64,000 nt of DNA from Teretinema sp964641135 (GTDB lineage: Bacteria > Spirochaetota > Spirochaetia > Treponematales > Treponemataceae). Below, piece after piece: positions 43,998 through 52,495 of the stretch. A model generated the notes under the pieces. It was given only the letters and a program-made list of their open reading frames with translations, did no database searches and had not been told where the DNA came from. The DNA is taken from the NCBI GenBank assembly GCA_964641135.1, contig CAZXJV010000001.1, positions 1 through 64,000 of the forward strand. The letters are read 5' to 3'. The position numbers and the translations under genes are program-made. The number at the start of each line of letters is the position of its first letter. Position 1 is the stretch's first letter.

Positions 43998-44912
43998 ATG
44001 ACCGCTTTCCGTTCTGCAGCCCTGTGCTGTTTGATTTTTATTCTTATATCATGTCAGGCCTCACAGAACCAGGCTGCCGCAGTGACGGTCGGGGAACAGT
44101 CAGAGTATGACGGAATGGGCGGTTTTGACTCCGCCTTACCCACCGAGAGGCCGGACAATCCGCAGGCGGAACTTGCTGTTCCTGAACTTTTCTACACTGT
44201 TTACACCGTTCGCAAGGGTGATATGGTCGGAAAAATTGCCGAAGCGCATGGGGTCTCCCAGGATGCCATCATCAGCCTGAACAAGTTGCGCAACACACGG
44301 GCCCTGCAGATAGGAGAGTTGCTGAAAATTCCAAGCATCAACGGCATCAGCTACACCGCACGAGCCAATGACACCCCGGATGCAATCGCAGACAAGTACC
44401 GGATTTCTCTTGAAAAACTGGCATTGATAAATAATCTGAACGACAACAAACTGGACGCCGGTACAGTATTATTCCTGCCCGATGCCAAACTTGACTGGGT
44501 TACTCTCCAGGAAATAAACGGCGATCTGTTTCGCAGACCGCTGCGCGGTAATTATTACATATCTTCACGCTATGGGTTCCGGGATAACCCCTTCAGCGGG
44601 AAACGAACCTTTCACAATGGTATTGATATGGCCACTGCCCCGGGGACAGCGATATTTGCAGCCCTTGATGGAACTGTTACAGCCACAGGATATGATGTCG
44701 TGTATGGAAATTACGTAATTATTTCCCACCATTCCGGCTATCAATCCATGTATGCCCATCTCAATTCAATCCTGATATCGCAAAAACGTTCCGTAACGAC
44801 AAATACAAAAATCGGAACCGTAGGCAATACCGGACAAAGCACCGGCCCTCATCTGCACTTTACCGTCTACAAAAACCGCGCAACAATCAATCCGGCAAAC
44901 CTGTGGAACTGA
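43998..44912 (+). CDS. LysM-M23 peptidase lipoprotein (NlpD-like)
   Basis: 304 residues. Lipoprotein signal ending FILISCQ (Cys ~20); two LysM peptidoglycan-binding repeats (YTVRKGDMVGKIAEAHGVS... and YTARANDTPDAIADKYRIS..., ~72-165); a C-terminal M23 LytM domain (~180-304) with FHNGIDMA (HxxxD), YVIISHHSGYQSMYAHL and HLHF, so the zinc ligands are intact. Probably a cell-wall endopeptidase or amidase activator at the outer membrane. GGAG 5 bases before ATG. Confidence 0.92.
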   Translation: MTAFRSAALCCLIFILISCQASQNQAAAVTVGEQSEYDGMGGFDSALPTERPDNPQAELAVPELFYTVYTVRKGDMVGKIAEAHGVSQDAIISLNKLRNTRALQIGELLKIPSINGISYTARANDTPDAIADKYRISLEKLALINNLNDNKLDAGTVLFLPDAKLDWVTLQEINGDLFRRPLRGNYYISSRYGFRDNPFSGKRTFHNGIDMATAPGTAIFAALDGTVTATGYDVVYGNYVIISHHSGYQSMYAHLNSILISQKRSVTTNTKIGTVGNTGQSTGPHLHFTVYKNRATINPANLWN

Positions 44913-44921
44913 TCCCGGAAG

Positions 44922-45401
44922 CTATACAGTACGGTGCAGACCGAATTTCTTTATAAAAAAATCGATATTGGTGCCAACAAATAATCCGCAATATGCCGTA
45001 ACAGCCAGACCGCACAAGAGATACAGGGCTACAGCATAGGACTGTCCCAAAGAATCGCGTGACCAGATACTGACAGAGCTGAGAGGCACAAACATAAATC
45101 CCGCGATCAGCGCACACCCGGCAATAACCCATTTTTTCATGGAAACAGCATATTCACGCGGATAGGTCCGCGGATAGGCAAGACCGCTTGCAATAATCTT
45201 TTTCATGGACAAATCTATCATTTCATCGGGTATGGAATTGCCCGAACGCAGTGGATCGGCCATCAAGGACTCAGCCCGGGTTAAATGACGTATGGTTGTC
45301 CGGCAGGAACGGCAGACCAGCAGATGAAGGGTAACAGGCAGCGGAACACGCTGATGCTTGTCTAACTCCATATAACGGTTTATTGTGCGTTCGCACCTCA
45401 T
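44922..45401 (-). CDS. Probable anti-sigma factor with zinc-binding ZAS motif
   Basis: 159 residues from ATG 45401. The N-terminal cytoplasmic part carries H-x3-C-x2-C (HLLVCRSC, ~26-33), the zinc-binding anti-sigma (ZAS) motif, and a helix RHLTRAESLMAD. Two membrane segments follow (WVIAGCALIAGFMFVPLSSV and YAVALYLLCGLAVTAYCGLFVG), with a short basic end. It follows the ECF sigma gene by 28 bases, the normal arrangement for a sigma/anti-sigma pair. Confidence 0.82.
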   Translation of the reverse strand: MRCERTINRYMELDKHQRVPLPVTLHLLVCRSCRTTIRHLTRAESLMADPLRSGNSIPDEMIDLSMKKIIASGLAYPRTYPREYAVSMKKWVIAGCALIAGFMFVPLSSVSIWSRDSLGQSYAVALYLLCGLAVTAYCGLFVGTNIDFFIKKFGLHRTV

Positions 45402-45429
45402 ACTACCCTCCAGATTTCGACGTCCGGTA

Positions 45430-46017
45430 TTATACCGGTTCGACTCGCTCACTCTCCAGCCGCTCACGAAGAACCTTTTTTGCCCTGAAGACGTGCGATT
45501 TAATGGTGTTTACCGGCAAACCGGTAACCTCGGATATTTCGGCATGAGCCATATCATAAAAAAAATACAGATCGACACAAATACGATACCGTTCCGGAAG
45601 CTCGGCAAGCGCATCGCGAATCACCTCAAGAGTCATGCTCCGCAAGTGTTTTTCCTCCGGACCGGCACTGGTATCCGGCAGATCAAAATCCTCCGCGAGA
45701 CATGCATATTCCCTGCGACGTTTTACGGAATTTACTGCGGTATTATACGCAATCCGCATCAGCCAGGTAGAAAAGCGTGCATCCCCGCGAAAAGACGATA
45801 ATGAAACATAAACCTTGACCAGTACATCCTGAACAAAATCTTCTGCATCATCGGTATTACGGAAGAAACCGTACCCAAGAGCCATAAGACGTCGCTTGTA
45901 CCGTCCGGCCAATACCGCAAACGACCCGGAGTTCCCCGAAAGAATCTCTTTTATGAGCAATGCATCGTCTGGAAGTGGTTTTTCCATACCGGGTAAGTTA
46001 GCGCTGGATTCCCTCAA
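45430..46017 (-). CDS. ECF-family RNA polymerase sigma factor
   Basis: Up to 195 residues. Region 2 (~30-100) with FFRNTDDAEDFVQDVLVKVY and RFSTWLMRIAYNTAVNSVKRR; region 4 (~135-190) with LPERYRICVDLYFFYDMAHAEISEVTGLPVNTIKSHVFRAKKVLRERL. No regions 1.1 or 3, hence ECF (RpoE-like). The annotated start is a TTG overlapping the previous stop; ATG 45987 (MEKPLPDD) is an alternative without a clear ribosome binding site. The anti-sigma gene follows. Confidence 0.93.
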   Translation of the reverse strand: MRESSANLPGMEKPLPDDALLIKEILSGNSGSFAVLAGRYKRRLMALGYGFFRNTDDAEDFVQDVLVKVYVSLSSFRGDARFSTWLMRIAYNTAVNSVKRRREYACLAEDFDLPDTSAGPEEKHLRSMTLEVIRDALAELPERYRICVDLYFFYDMAHAEISEVTGLPVNTIKSHVFRAKKVLRERLESERVEPV

Positions 46018-46367
46018 TCCGGGCGGTGGGTCCTGGCGGCCACAAAATAAAACCCCAAAAGGCTGCCACCCAATGCTAAAGGAATCAGACCACCCAAGAG
46101 GGCATAACCGACACCTTCAATAAAGAAGAACAAGAGTGAAAGGACTGTTCCTACTCCGGAGAGCAGAAATCCTGCCATCAGACTGAACAGCACCATATCA
46201 AAGTGCGGCGGCCGATAGATTCCGGCTGAAATCTGCCGGACAATCTGGCGGTGTCTCCATAAAAGATAAAAGAACACAACAACACCGCCCATTACAATAC
46301 CCAGCGCCGGGATTAAGGAAACAACAACCTGAGCTGCCGGTGTTGCCTGGGAAGCTATCCAATTCAT
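46014..46367 (-). CDS. Small membrane protein of unknown function
   Basis: 117 residues with three predicted TM helices (~12-35, ~60-80, ~85-110), the last rich in Gly/Leu. No enzyme motif. GGAGG lies 8 bases before ATG 46367. It overlaps the ECF sigma reading frame by 4 bases and is probably in the same operon, which hints at a role with the sigma/anti-sigma pair in envelope sensing. Similar DUF6249-like small membrane proteins occur next to ECF sigma genes elsewhere; that name is a guess. Confidence 0.7.
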   Translation of the reverse strand: MNWIASQATPAAQVVVSLIPALGIVMGGVVVFFYLLWRHRQIVRQISAGIYRPPHFDMVLFSLMAGFLLSGVGTVLSLLFFFIEGVGYALLGGLIPLALGGSLLGFYFVAARTHRPD

Positions 46368-46439
46368 CTACAGGACCTCCTTTTTACAGTAGTTTGACAC
46401 CGCGAAAGCGTTGATAGTTGCACAGAACCATAATGCACC

Positions 46440-46937
46440 TCAGCGTATTATGACAAAATCTTCAAAATATAGGGCAGAAACACGGCCCATGCTGTACACA
46501 CTGTTCAGTTCCTCAAGCAGGGCGTTTTTTACCGCATCATCACCCAGCCGGTCCAGCTCCTGAACAGTACGTCCGGCAAACCAGGCAGCAATAAGCTGCC
46601 GCGTAGCTGCAGTTTTGGAAACCAGTTCCTCCCTGAAAGGCAGATCATCGACCGGATACGCCAAAACAGGACGAATAATTACTGTTACAGGAGGCTCATC
46701 AGCTGTAATCGGACGCAACTGGCCCAAGTCGGTAAAGAACGCAGTATCCTGCCGGATCGCAGGAACAGCTGAAGCGCCCATATCAGCTGCGTCAAGCCAG
46801 GATCCCGGTCTCGCCCGGCCCGAAGCGAAAGCCCACAGGGTTCCAAATACAATAGCCAGCAGTATCAAAGAGGCTACCGCTGCAAGGAACGCTACAGCAA
46901 GGCGGCCGGAACTGCGTTCATTTCGTCGCGACTTCAT
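46440..46937 (-). CDS. FliL-like membrane protein
   Basis: 165 residues. One N-terminal TM helix (~13-35) and a periplasmic domain whose C-terminus resembles FliL (VTVIIRPVLAY..., REELVSKTAATRQLIAAWFAG, KNALLEELNSVYSMGRVSALYFEDFVI). FliL sits at the flagellar basal body and affects motor torque. Spacing to hflX is an overlap of 20 bases. No other flagellar genes are adjacent, so this may be an additional FliL paralogue. Similarity judged by eye. Confidence 0.6.
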   Translation of the reverse strand: MKSRRNERSSGRLAVAFLAAVASLILLAIVFGTLWAFASGRARPGSWLDAADMGASAVPAIRQDTAFFTDLGQLRPITADEPPVTVIIRPVLAYPVDDLPFREELVSKTAATRQLIAAWFAGRTVQELDRLGDDAVKNALLEELNSVYSMGRVSALYFEDFVIIR

Positions 46938-48195
46938 CTGTTATAAACTCCTTCAATTCTGCTGCCAGCCGGCCCGAAGAACGGACCTGAAGCAGAACAG
47001 CGGTATCTTCATACTGTACCGTTATAACGGACCCGGAGCGATAGGCAAGAGCTACCAGGTCATGACGGTCTGCCGGCAGGCGGTACCAGGCAGGAGTACC
47101 GGAAAAAAGCGAATCCATTCTCTCGACACAGACCTGCAATCCATCCTGTGTTTTTGCGCTTACAAAAACAGCCTCGGGATACAGGGTTTCCAGACGAGCC
47201 CGTGTAAACTGGTCCAAAAGATCGCTTTTGTTCAGAACGAGCAGGGATGGGCGGTCTGCCGCACCTATTTCCGCAAGAACAGTCCTTGTAGCCGCAAGCT
47301 GTTCAACCACAGCCCGGTCAGAAGCATCCTGCAGTATCAGTACGGCATCTGCAAAAACAGCCTCTTCCAGTGTTGCATGAAAAGCCTCTACAAGATCATG
47401 CGGCAGGTTGCGTACAAAACCGACAGTATCGGTCAAGAGTATGGTCCGGCCTGAAAGCAGCGAAAACCGCCGGGTAGTCGGATCAAGGGTTGCAAAAAGC
47501 TTGTCTTCTGCGAGAACCCCCGCACCGGTTAGCGCATTCAATAAACTTGATTTTCCGGCATTTGTATAACCGACAATGGCACAGGTTGGTACCGGAACCT
47601 TCTCTCGCCGTTTGCGCCGGTTTGCCCGTTCACGCTTGACCGCCTTCAATTCCGAACGAATAGTCGCGATACGCGCGGTTATTGAACGGCGGTCCAGCTC
47701 AAGCTGCGTTTCACCCGCACCCTTCGTTCCATACCGCCCGCCCCGCTGACGGGACAAAGCCTCATAGGTGTGCGCAAGTCGGGGCAATGCGTATTCCAGA
47801 CGGGCCAGTTCAACCTGCAAAACTGCTTCCCTGGTCATTGCGCGCTGTGCAAAAATCCTGATGATTACTTCCTGCCGGTCAAGACAGGTAAGTCCGCTCA
47901 GAGATTCCCAGTTGCGCTGCTGGGTCGGGGTTATCTCAAAGTCAAAGAGTATCTGACCCGACCCCGATTCCACAGCCCGGTCTACTATTTCTGCGGCCTT
48001 ACCGGTGCCCATTCCAAAACGGGGAGCCGGTTCATCACGCTTTAAAACAAGTTCACCGGCAACAGCATATCCTGCAGTTGAAGCAAGGCTGCGTAATTCT
48101 GCCAACGACTGGTCCCCGGAGACAAGACCGCCGGTATTTTTTCCCACCAGAAACACTGTTTCGGGACGGGTATTTTCCTCTTCAATATCAATCAT
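46918..48195 (-). CDS. hflX: Ribosome-associated GTPase HflX
   Basis: 425-residue GTPase that splits stalled ribosomes. N-terminal HflX domain with RPETVFLVGKNTG and DFEITPTQQRNWE; a coiled-coil region with GAGETQLELDRR; G domain with G1 GYTNAGKSSLLN, G2/G3 DPTTRRFSL and DTVGFVRNLPHDLVEAF, G4 NKSDL. Normal length. The start has weak context. It leads the pair hflX-FliL-like. Confidence 0.96.
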   Translation of the reverse strand: MIDIEEENTRPETVFLVGKNTGGLVSGDQSLAELRSLASTAGYAVAGELVLKRDEPAPRFGMGTGKAAEIVDRAVESGSGQILFDFEITPTQQRNWESLSGLTCLDRQEVIIRIFAQRAMTREAVLQVELARLEYALPRLAHTYEALSRQRGGRYGTKGAGETQLELDRRSITARIATIRSELKAVKRERANRRKRREKVPVPTCAIVGYTNAGKSSLLNALTGAGVLAEDKLFATLDPTTRRFSLLSGRTILLTDTVGFVRNLPHDLVEAFHATLEEAVFADAVLILQDASDRAVVEQLAATRTVLAEIGAADRPSLLVLNKSDLLDQFTRARLETLYPEAVFVSAKTQDGLQVCVERMDSLFSGTPAWYRLPADRHDLVALAYRSGSVITVQYEDTAVLLQVRSSGRLAAELKEFITDEVATK

Positions 48196-48305
48196 CTGTG
48201 ACCACTATAGCCTATACCGCCCGTAATTGGTAGATTCCCGCATATTTTCATATACTTTAAGCAGAGGATTCCGATAATCTATCAGAAGAAGTATTTGGAG
48301 GACCT

Positions 48306-50699
48306 GTGCGCACCGCGCCCAAAATTGCCCTGAGTCTCATTATTACCCTACTCCTCTTTACCGGCATGGCCTTTGCGGCTTATGGCGGACTTTTTGCGCT
48401 TATAGAGACACGGTTTTATCAGCCGGCGGCAATCCGGGGTATACAGGACCAGCTGGACGATATCGGCCGTTCACTGGACACCTGGCATGACCGCAACATC
48501 GCACGATTCCAGGAATTTATTGACACTCCGCAGGTACAGCGCAGCGTTCTTCCCCAGCAAAGCAGAGAGGATATAGTTGTCCGGGCCGAACGAGCCGGTA
48601 TGCTGCTTTCTGATCCCCAGGGTCTTTCAGGAATCAGAATACTTGACGCACAGCCCACAGGAGAAAGCGGCCTTAGACGTATACAGTACAGCACATGGCA
48701 GGAAGACATTTTGCGCCAGGATGCCCAGTTTATCTCATGGGAACACTACGGCAGAGATCCGCACGAAATACCGCCGGCCGTCCTTGATGTACCGGAAGGC
48801 GGCACTCCCAAACTTTTATACGATGGCAGCCGTGACCGTTTTATTTACGCCTTTGCTTTCAGCGATTCTTTCGGCAACTACCGTGGAACTGCCCTTTTTT
48901 ATGTTTCGGCGCGCAACGCAGCTCGTCAGCTAATAGCTGATGGCTCACTCCGTTTGACCGAAGACATTCGTATTGCCGGCACACCGGAAACTTCCGCTGC
49001 CGGAATTATCACCGGATTGCCCCGCGGCGGGGCAACCTTTTTAACTGAAGCGGTTATAGAGCGCTGGAATCAGGGAAGGAATGAGCTTGACCGCATTGCC
49101 GACAGCGGAGACCACGGATGGATACTGATAACCCGCCCGGGACAGCGCTACGGCGGACTGCTGGGCCAGGTTGTGCCCGACAACCTGTTTGTGTTTCCGC
49201 AGATAGTAAAAATTCTCCTGCTGGGTATCTGTTTTGCCACACTGTTTTTGTGCATTTTTCTCCTTTTTAACCTCAAACAGAATGATATGGTGGTCATCCG
49301 CAGCCGGATACGGCGGTTCCAGCTTCAGCTGGTTCAGGATTTTATGACCGGCGGAGAAGCTGTTAAATGGGAAGAAGTAAGCAAGACGATTGATTACCGT
49401 AAACACGACATCAGCAGGGATCTTAAAAAGAGTTTCGGACGGCGCGTTATAAAACGTCACGAGGCCGAGATCGATGCCCTTCTGGAACGCAGCTGGGACG
49501 AAATCTTCAGTGCAATCGGAAAGCAGAAACAGCAGCAGACAATCGGCGGTACCGAAGAGCTGAAGTCAATGCTGGAGCAGGTTCTGAAAAGCAACGTTCT
49601 CCAGATAGCCCAGACTCATCCGGTCCGCCAGCCGGCATCTCTGCAGCCCGTGGCAACAGACGATATTCCGGAAGATCTGGAAGAGCTTGATGATCTTGAA
49701 GAAGTTGAAGAGCTGGAAGAGACGGAAGAAACAGGGCAGACTGGCGAATTTGAAGAACTGGAAGAAGTTGAAGAACTTGTCAGCGATAATTCAGATGATA
49801 TCGGTGACCTTGAAACTCTGGAACCCGAAGGAATCGAGCCGAGTCTTCATTTTGAGGCAGCCCCGCCCGTATCCGGAGCTGAAACCATCGAAGCGGGCAT
49901 CCCCGCCGAAGAACTTGAGGACCTTGAAGAACTCGAAGATCTTGAACCCCTGGAAGAGACGAAAGCAGCTGAACCGGAGCCATCAACAGCCGACGATATA
50001 CCGCGCCACAGGCCGATACCTGTGGAACTGCAGGAAGTACCGCACCTTGTTATCGGCCATCACGATGCCGGACCCGCACCCACACTGGACATCGTTGACA
50101 GTATCGGAGACCTGACAGAAAACGTGGATATAGCCGACTTCCTCAGCTCGGACGGTCCGGTAGCAGGGGCCATCCCTGCCGAGGTCGAGTATCTTGACGG
50201 TGAATGGGAAATTCCGCTTCTTGAAGAAGCGGATGATACAGAGATCGAATCATTGGTAGAAGATCGCCAACCCGATGAGGTACTGGTCTACAACTTTGAA
50301 GAAATACCCCGTCTGGATGGCCGGTACGGACGTACGCCTGATGATTACAGCGACATCGTCAGCGACCAGAACCTGGTACTTACCCGGCCAGACTTCAGTT
50401 TCCTTGATTCCGATATGGAGGATGCAGCACCTGTGAACTATCTTGATTCCATTTTACTGTCTTTGGACTCGGCAGTCTGGGGACACTACCCCGAAACTAC
50501 CGTGGTTGAAATGCTGGAAGTTGTCGGTGAGGATGAACCGGACGAGCTGGAAGAGGCCGGCGCCAGGGACACAACAGGATCGGGGGTTATAGTCTCACAA
50601 GACGGCCTGTTTGTCATCGGCACACAGGATACCGCCGAAAGCCGTGTTCATGAAGCAGGTGATCCGGAATTCAGGAATCTTGTAGATTCTGTCCTGTAG
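48306..50699 (+). CDS. Large acidic two-TM membrane protein of unknown function
   Basis: 797 residues from GTG 48306 (GGAGGACCT before it). TM1 ~7-29; an extracytoplasmic domain ~30-295 with no named motif; TM2 ~297-318 (ILLLGICFATLFLCIFLLF); then a cytoplasmic part. Residues ~320-440 are basic and helical; ~455-580 are a highly acidic Glu/Leu/Asp region with repeated LEELDDLEE-, EELEEVEEL- and LEDLEELEDLE-type segments; ~650-797 are again acidic with Asp/Glu and conserved-looking blocks (GRYGRTPDDYSDIVSDQNLVL). I do not recognise the family; similar proteins may be spirochaete-specific. Its end overlaps the opposite-strand NUDIX gene by 29 bases. Confidence 0.8.
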   Translation: MRTAPKIALSLIITLLLFTGMAFAAYGGLFALIETRFYQPAAIRGIQDQLDDIGRSLDTWHDRNIARFQEFIDTPQVQRSVLPQQSREDIVVRAERAGMLLSDPQGLSGIRILDAQPTGESGLRRIQYSTWQEDILRQDAQFISWEHYGRDPHEIPPAVLDVPEGGTPKLLYDGSRDRFIYAFAFSDSFGNYRGTALFYVSARNAARQLIADGSLRLTEDIRIAGTPETSAAGIITGLPRGGATFLTEAVIERWNQGRNELDRIADSGDHGWILITRPGQRYGGLLGQVVPDNLFVFPQIVKILLLGICFATLFLCIFLLFNLKQNDMVVIRSRIRRFQLQLVQDFMTGGEAVKWEEVSKTIDYRKHDISRDLKKSFGRRVIKRHEAEIDALLERSWDEIFSAIGKQKQQQTIGGTEELKSMLEQVLKSNVLQIAQTHPVRQPASLQPVATDDIPEDLEELDDLEEVEELEETEETGQTGEFEELEEVEELVSDNSDDIGDLETLEPEGIEPSLHFEAAPPVSGAETIEAGIPAEELEDLEELEDLEPLEETKAAEPEPSTADDIPRHRPIPVELQEVPHLVIGHHDAGPAPTLDIVDSIGDLTENVDIADFLSSDGPVAGAIPAEVEYLDGEWEIPLLEEADDTEIESLVEDRQPDEVLVYNFEEIPRLDGRYGRTPDDYSDIVSDQNLVLTRPDFSFLDSDMEDAAPVNYLDSILLSLDSAVWGHYPETTVVEMLEVVGEDEPDELEEAGARDTTGSGVIVSQDGLFVIGTQDTAESRVHEAGDPEFRNLVDSVL

Positions 50700-51093
50700 G
50701 ATGGCGGCGGTGTGTTTCCAGCAGATGATCCACGACGGCCTCGTCAGCGGGAGCGAACAGATAATCACCCATTTCATGCACAGTAACCCAGCGTATGTCG
50801 TCGTGGTCATGAAGACGGATATGTCCCCCCACCATTAAAGCCTTTACAGCAATCAGACGCACAACACGGTCACCATAATCATAGGTAGTTTCTATAAGCA
50901 CATCGCCCGCTTCGATATGCAGGTCCATTTCCTCGCGCAGCTCTCGCACGGCACACTCATAAGGGCTTTCACCCTCCTCAAGCTTGCCGCCGGGGAATTC
51001 CCAATAGCCGCCCAGTGTTATATCTGCCTTGCGGCGGGCAATCAAAATGCGTCCTTCACGGTTTTCAATGACAGCTGCGGCTACTACAATCAT
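50671..51093 (-). CDS. NUDIX hydrolase (MutT-like)
   Basis: 140 residues. The NUDIX box is seen as GGKLEEGESPYECAVRELREEMD (Gx5Ex7REUxEEx2U pattern). N-terminus MIVVAAAVIENREGRILIARRK is typical of MutT/NUDIX proteins acting on 8-oxo-dGTP or other nucleoside diphosphates. ATG 51093 is preferred over the upstream in-frame start at 51138. Converges and overlaps with the acidic membrane-protein gene. Confidence 0.88.
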   Translation of the reverse strand: MIVVAAAVIENREGRILIARRKADITLGGYWEFPGGKLEEGESPYECAVRELREEMDLHIEAGDVLIETTYDYGDRVVRLIAVKALMVGGHIRLHDHDDIRWVTVHEMGDYLFAPADEAVVDHLLETHRRHPTGQNLQDS

Positions 51094-51209
51094 AGCCTGA
51101 GTATAAACGCATACCAGTGTAAAGTCAAAAGAGCACATGAGCCCGCAAACTCCGGATCCTTTTTGCAGGAATTGGCAGGGTTCAGCAAATACGCTATTCT
51201 GTCAGCATC

Positions 51210-51623
51210 ATGAAACACACTGCCAAACTGACTGTCCGCAGCTATGAGCTGGACGCCAATAACCATGTTAACAACGCCACCTACCTGAACTATCTGGAAT
51301 TTGCCCGCATGGAATACCTCCGGGCTATCGGGTTTGACTACAACGAACTGTTCGACGCGGGCTATGCCCTTTTTGTCACTAAAATAGAGATCTCCTACCG
51401 CTATCCGGCGAAACTCTTTGACGAATTAAGCATCGAAGTTACACCGCTTAAATTCGGCAAGCTCTCCGGAGTCTTTGCGCAGCGCATCCTGAACCAGAAC
51501 GGCCAGCTGTGCGTCGAAGCAAAGGTAAGCTGGGGCTGCGTGGACAAAACAGGACGGCCAAGCCGCCTCCCTGAACAATTTTTGGTTGCAGGTCTTCATC
51601 CGGAAGAAACACAGGCTGAATAA
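51210..51623 (+). CDS. Acyl-CoA thioesterase (4HBT/YbgC-like)
   Basis: 137-residue hot-dog fold thioesterase. Seen: SYELDANNHVNNATYLNYLEFARMEYLRAIGFDY, matching the 4HBT motif with the catalytic Asp/Asn-His in DANNHVNN, and ISYRYPAKLFDELSIEV. Acts on acyl-CoA or hydroxybenzoyl-CoA type thioesters; the substrate is unknown. ATG 51210 with no strong ribosome binding site; a single-gene unit. Ends 5 bases from the opposing PHP gene. Confidence 0.88.
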   Translation: MKHTAKLTVRSYELDANNHVNNATYLNYLEFARMEYLRAIGFDYNELFDAGYALFVTKIEISYRYPAKLFDELSIEVTPLKFGKLSGVFAQRILNQNGQLCVEAKVSWGCVDKTGRPSRLPEQFLVAGLHPEETQAE

Positions 51624-51627
51624 CAGC

Positions 51628-52434
51628 TCAGGACCCTGGTTGGGCAAACCCAAGGGCAACCGCGCTGTCGGTAACGGGCACACCCCACTGCGCTGCAAGG
51701 GTACGGGCACGCACTGTTCCGGCCAGAACATCCTGCGGACGGTGTGCATCAGAATTGCAGATAATAACAGCGCCGGCTTGAACTGCCATTTCCCAGAAAT
51801 TCTGGACCGGGTACGGGGCGCGCCAGATTCCCTCTCCCCGCACGGCCGGACGGGTCATGCCAAGGCCGTTGATCTCCATGGGCAGCTTCATGGCTGCGCA
51901 GGCATCAATTATTGCCCGTGCGCAGGCGCGCACATCCGGATCATGCAGCGAAAACGATGATAAAAACAAGTCAGGGTGAGCAATATAATCATAGAGGCCG
52001 GAGGCGATCCCCTCTACAGTAAGATCTGCGTAGCGGGCCAGAGCCCGATGGTCGTTAACATCACAGATATAGGCCAGATCCCCGCGGTCCTGAATCCAGT
52101 GTGACCCGTAAACCAGATAGTCCGCACCGCATTCCTCCTTCAGAAAGTCCCCTATCCAGGCGACGCGGGCGGGGTCCCACTCGCACTCAAAGCCGCAATA
52201 CACCGGGAAGGATGCCTCGCTGGCTGCAGTACGCACCTGCTTGAAATACAACGGTATCTGGTCTGCGGTCATACGGCTCCCGGCCCAGGTACCGTCCGGC
52301 CAGGGACAATGATCGGAAAAACCAAGGGCGGTCGCCCCGTCGGCTACAGCCTGACGGACGTAGTCTGTCGGGTCGCCTGCGGCATGTTTACATAAGCGGG
52401 TATGGGTGTGAAAGCTGGAAGTACGCACGGGCAC
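51628..52434 (-). CDS. PHP-domain phosphatase (HisK/HisJ-like)
   Basis: About 268 residues. PHP metallophosphatase with SSFHTHTRLCKHAAGDPTDYVRQA at the N-terminus (first HxH ligands), LGFSDHCPW, FECEWDP, VYGSHWIQD, YIAHPDLFL, CNSDAHRPQDV; these match histidinol-phosphatases of the PHP type and related members. No other his genes are near. The start is uncertain: GTG 52434 (VPVRTSSFHTH) fits the family N-terminus best; TTG 52464 is a longer alternative. Confidence 0.85.
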   Translation of the reverse strand: MPVRTSSFHTHTRLCKHAAGDPTDYVRQAVADGATALGFSDHCPWPDGTWAGSRMTADQIPLYFKQVRTAASEASFPVYCGFECEWDPARVAWIGDFLKEECGADYLVYGSHWIQDRGDLAYICDVNDHRALARYADLTVEGIASGLYDYIAHPDLFLSSFSLHDPDVRACARAIIDACAAMKLPMEINGLGMTRPAVRGEGIWRAPYPVQNFWEMAVQAGAVIICNSDAHRPQDVLAGTVRARTLAAQWGVPVTDSAVALGFAQPGS

Positions 52435-52495
52435 ACTATACCCCGAAACCCCGGCCAACAGCAAGGATGATACCCCTGCCGGCAGCGCCGCCCGA

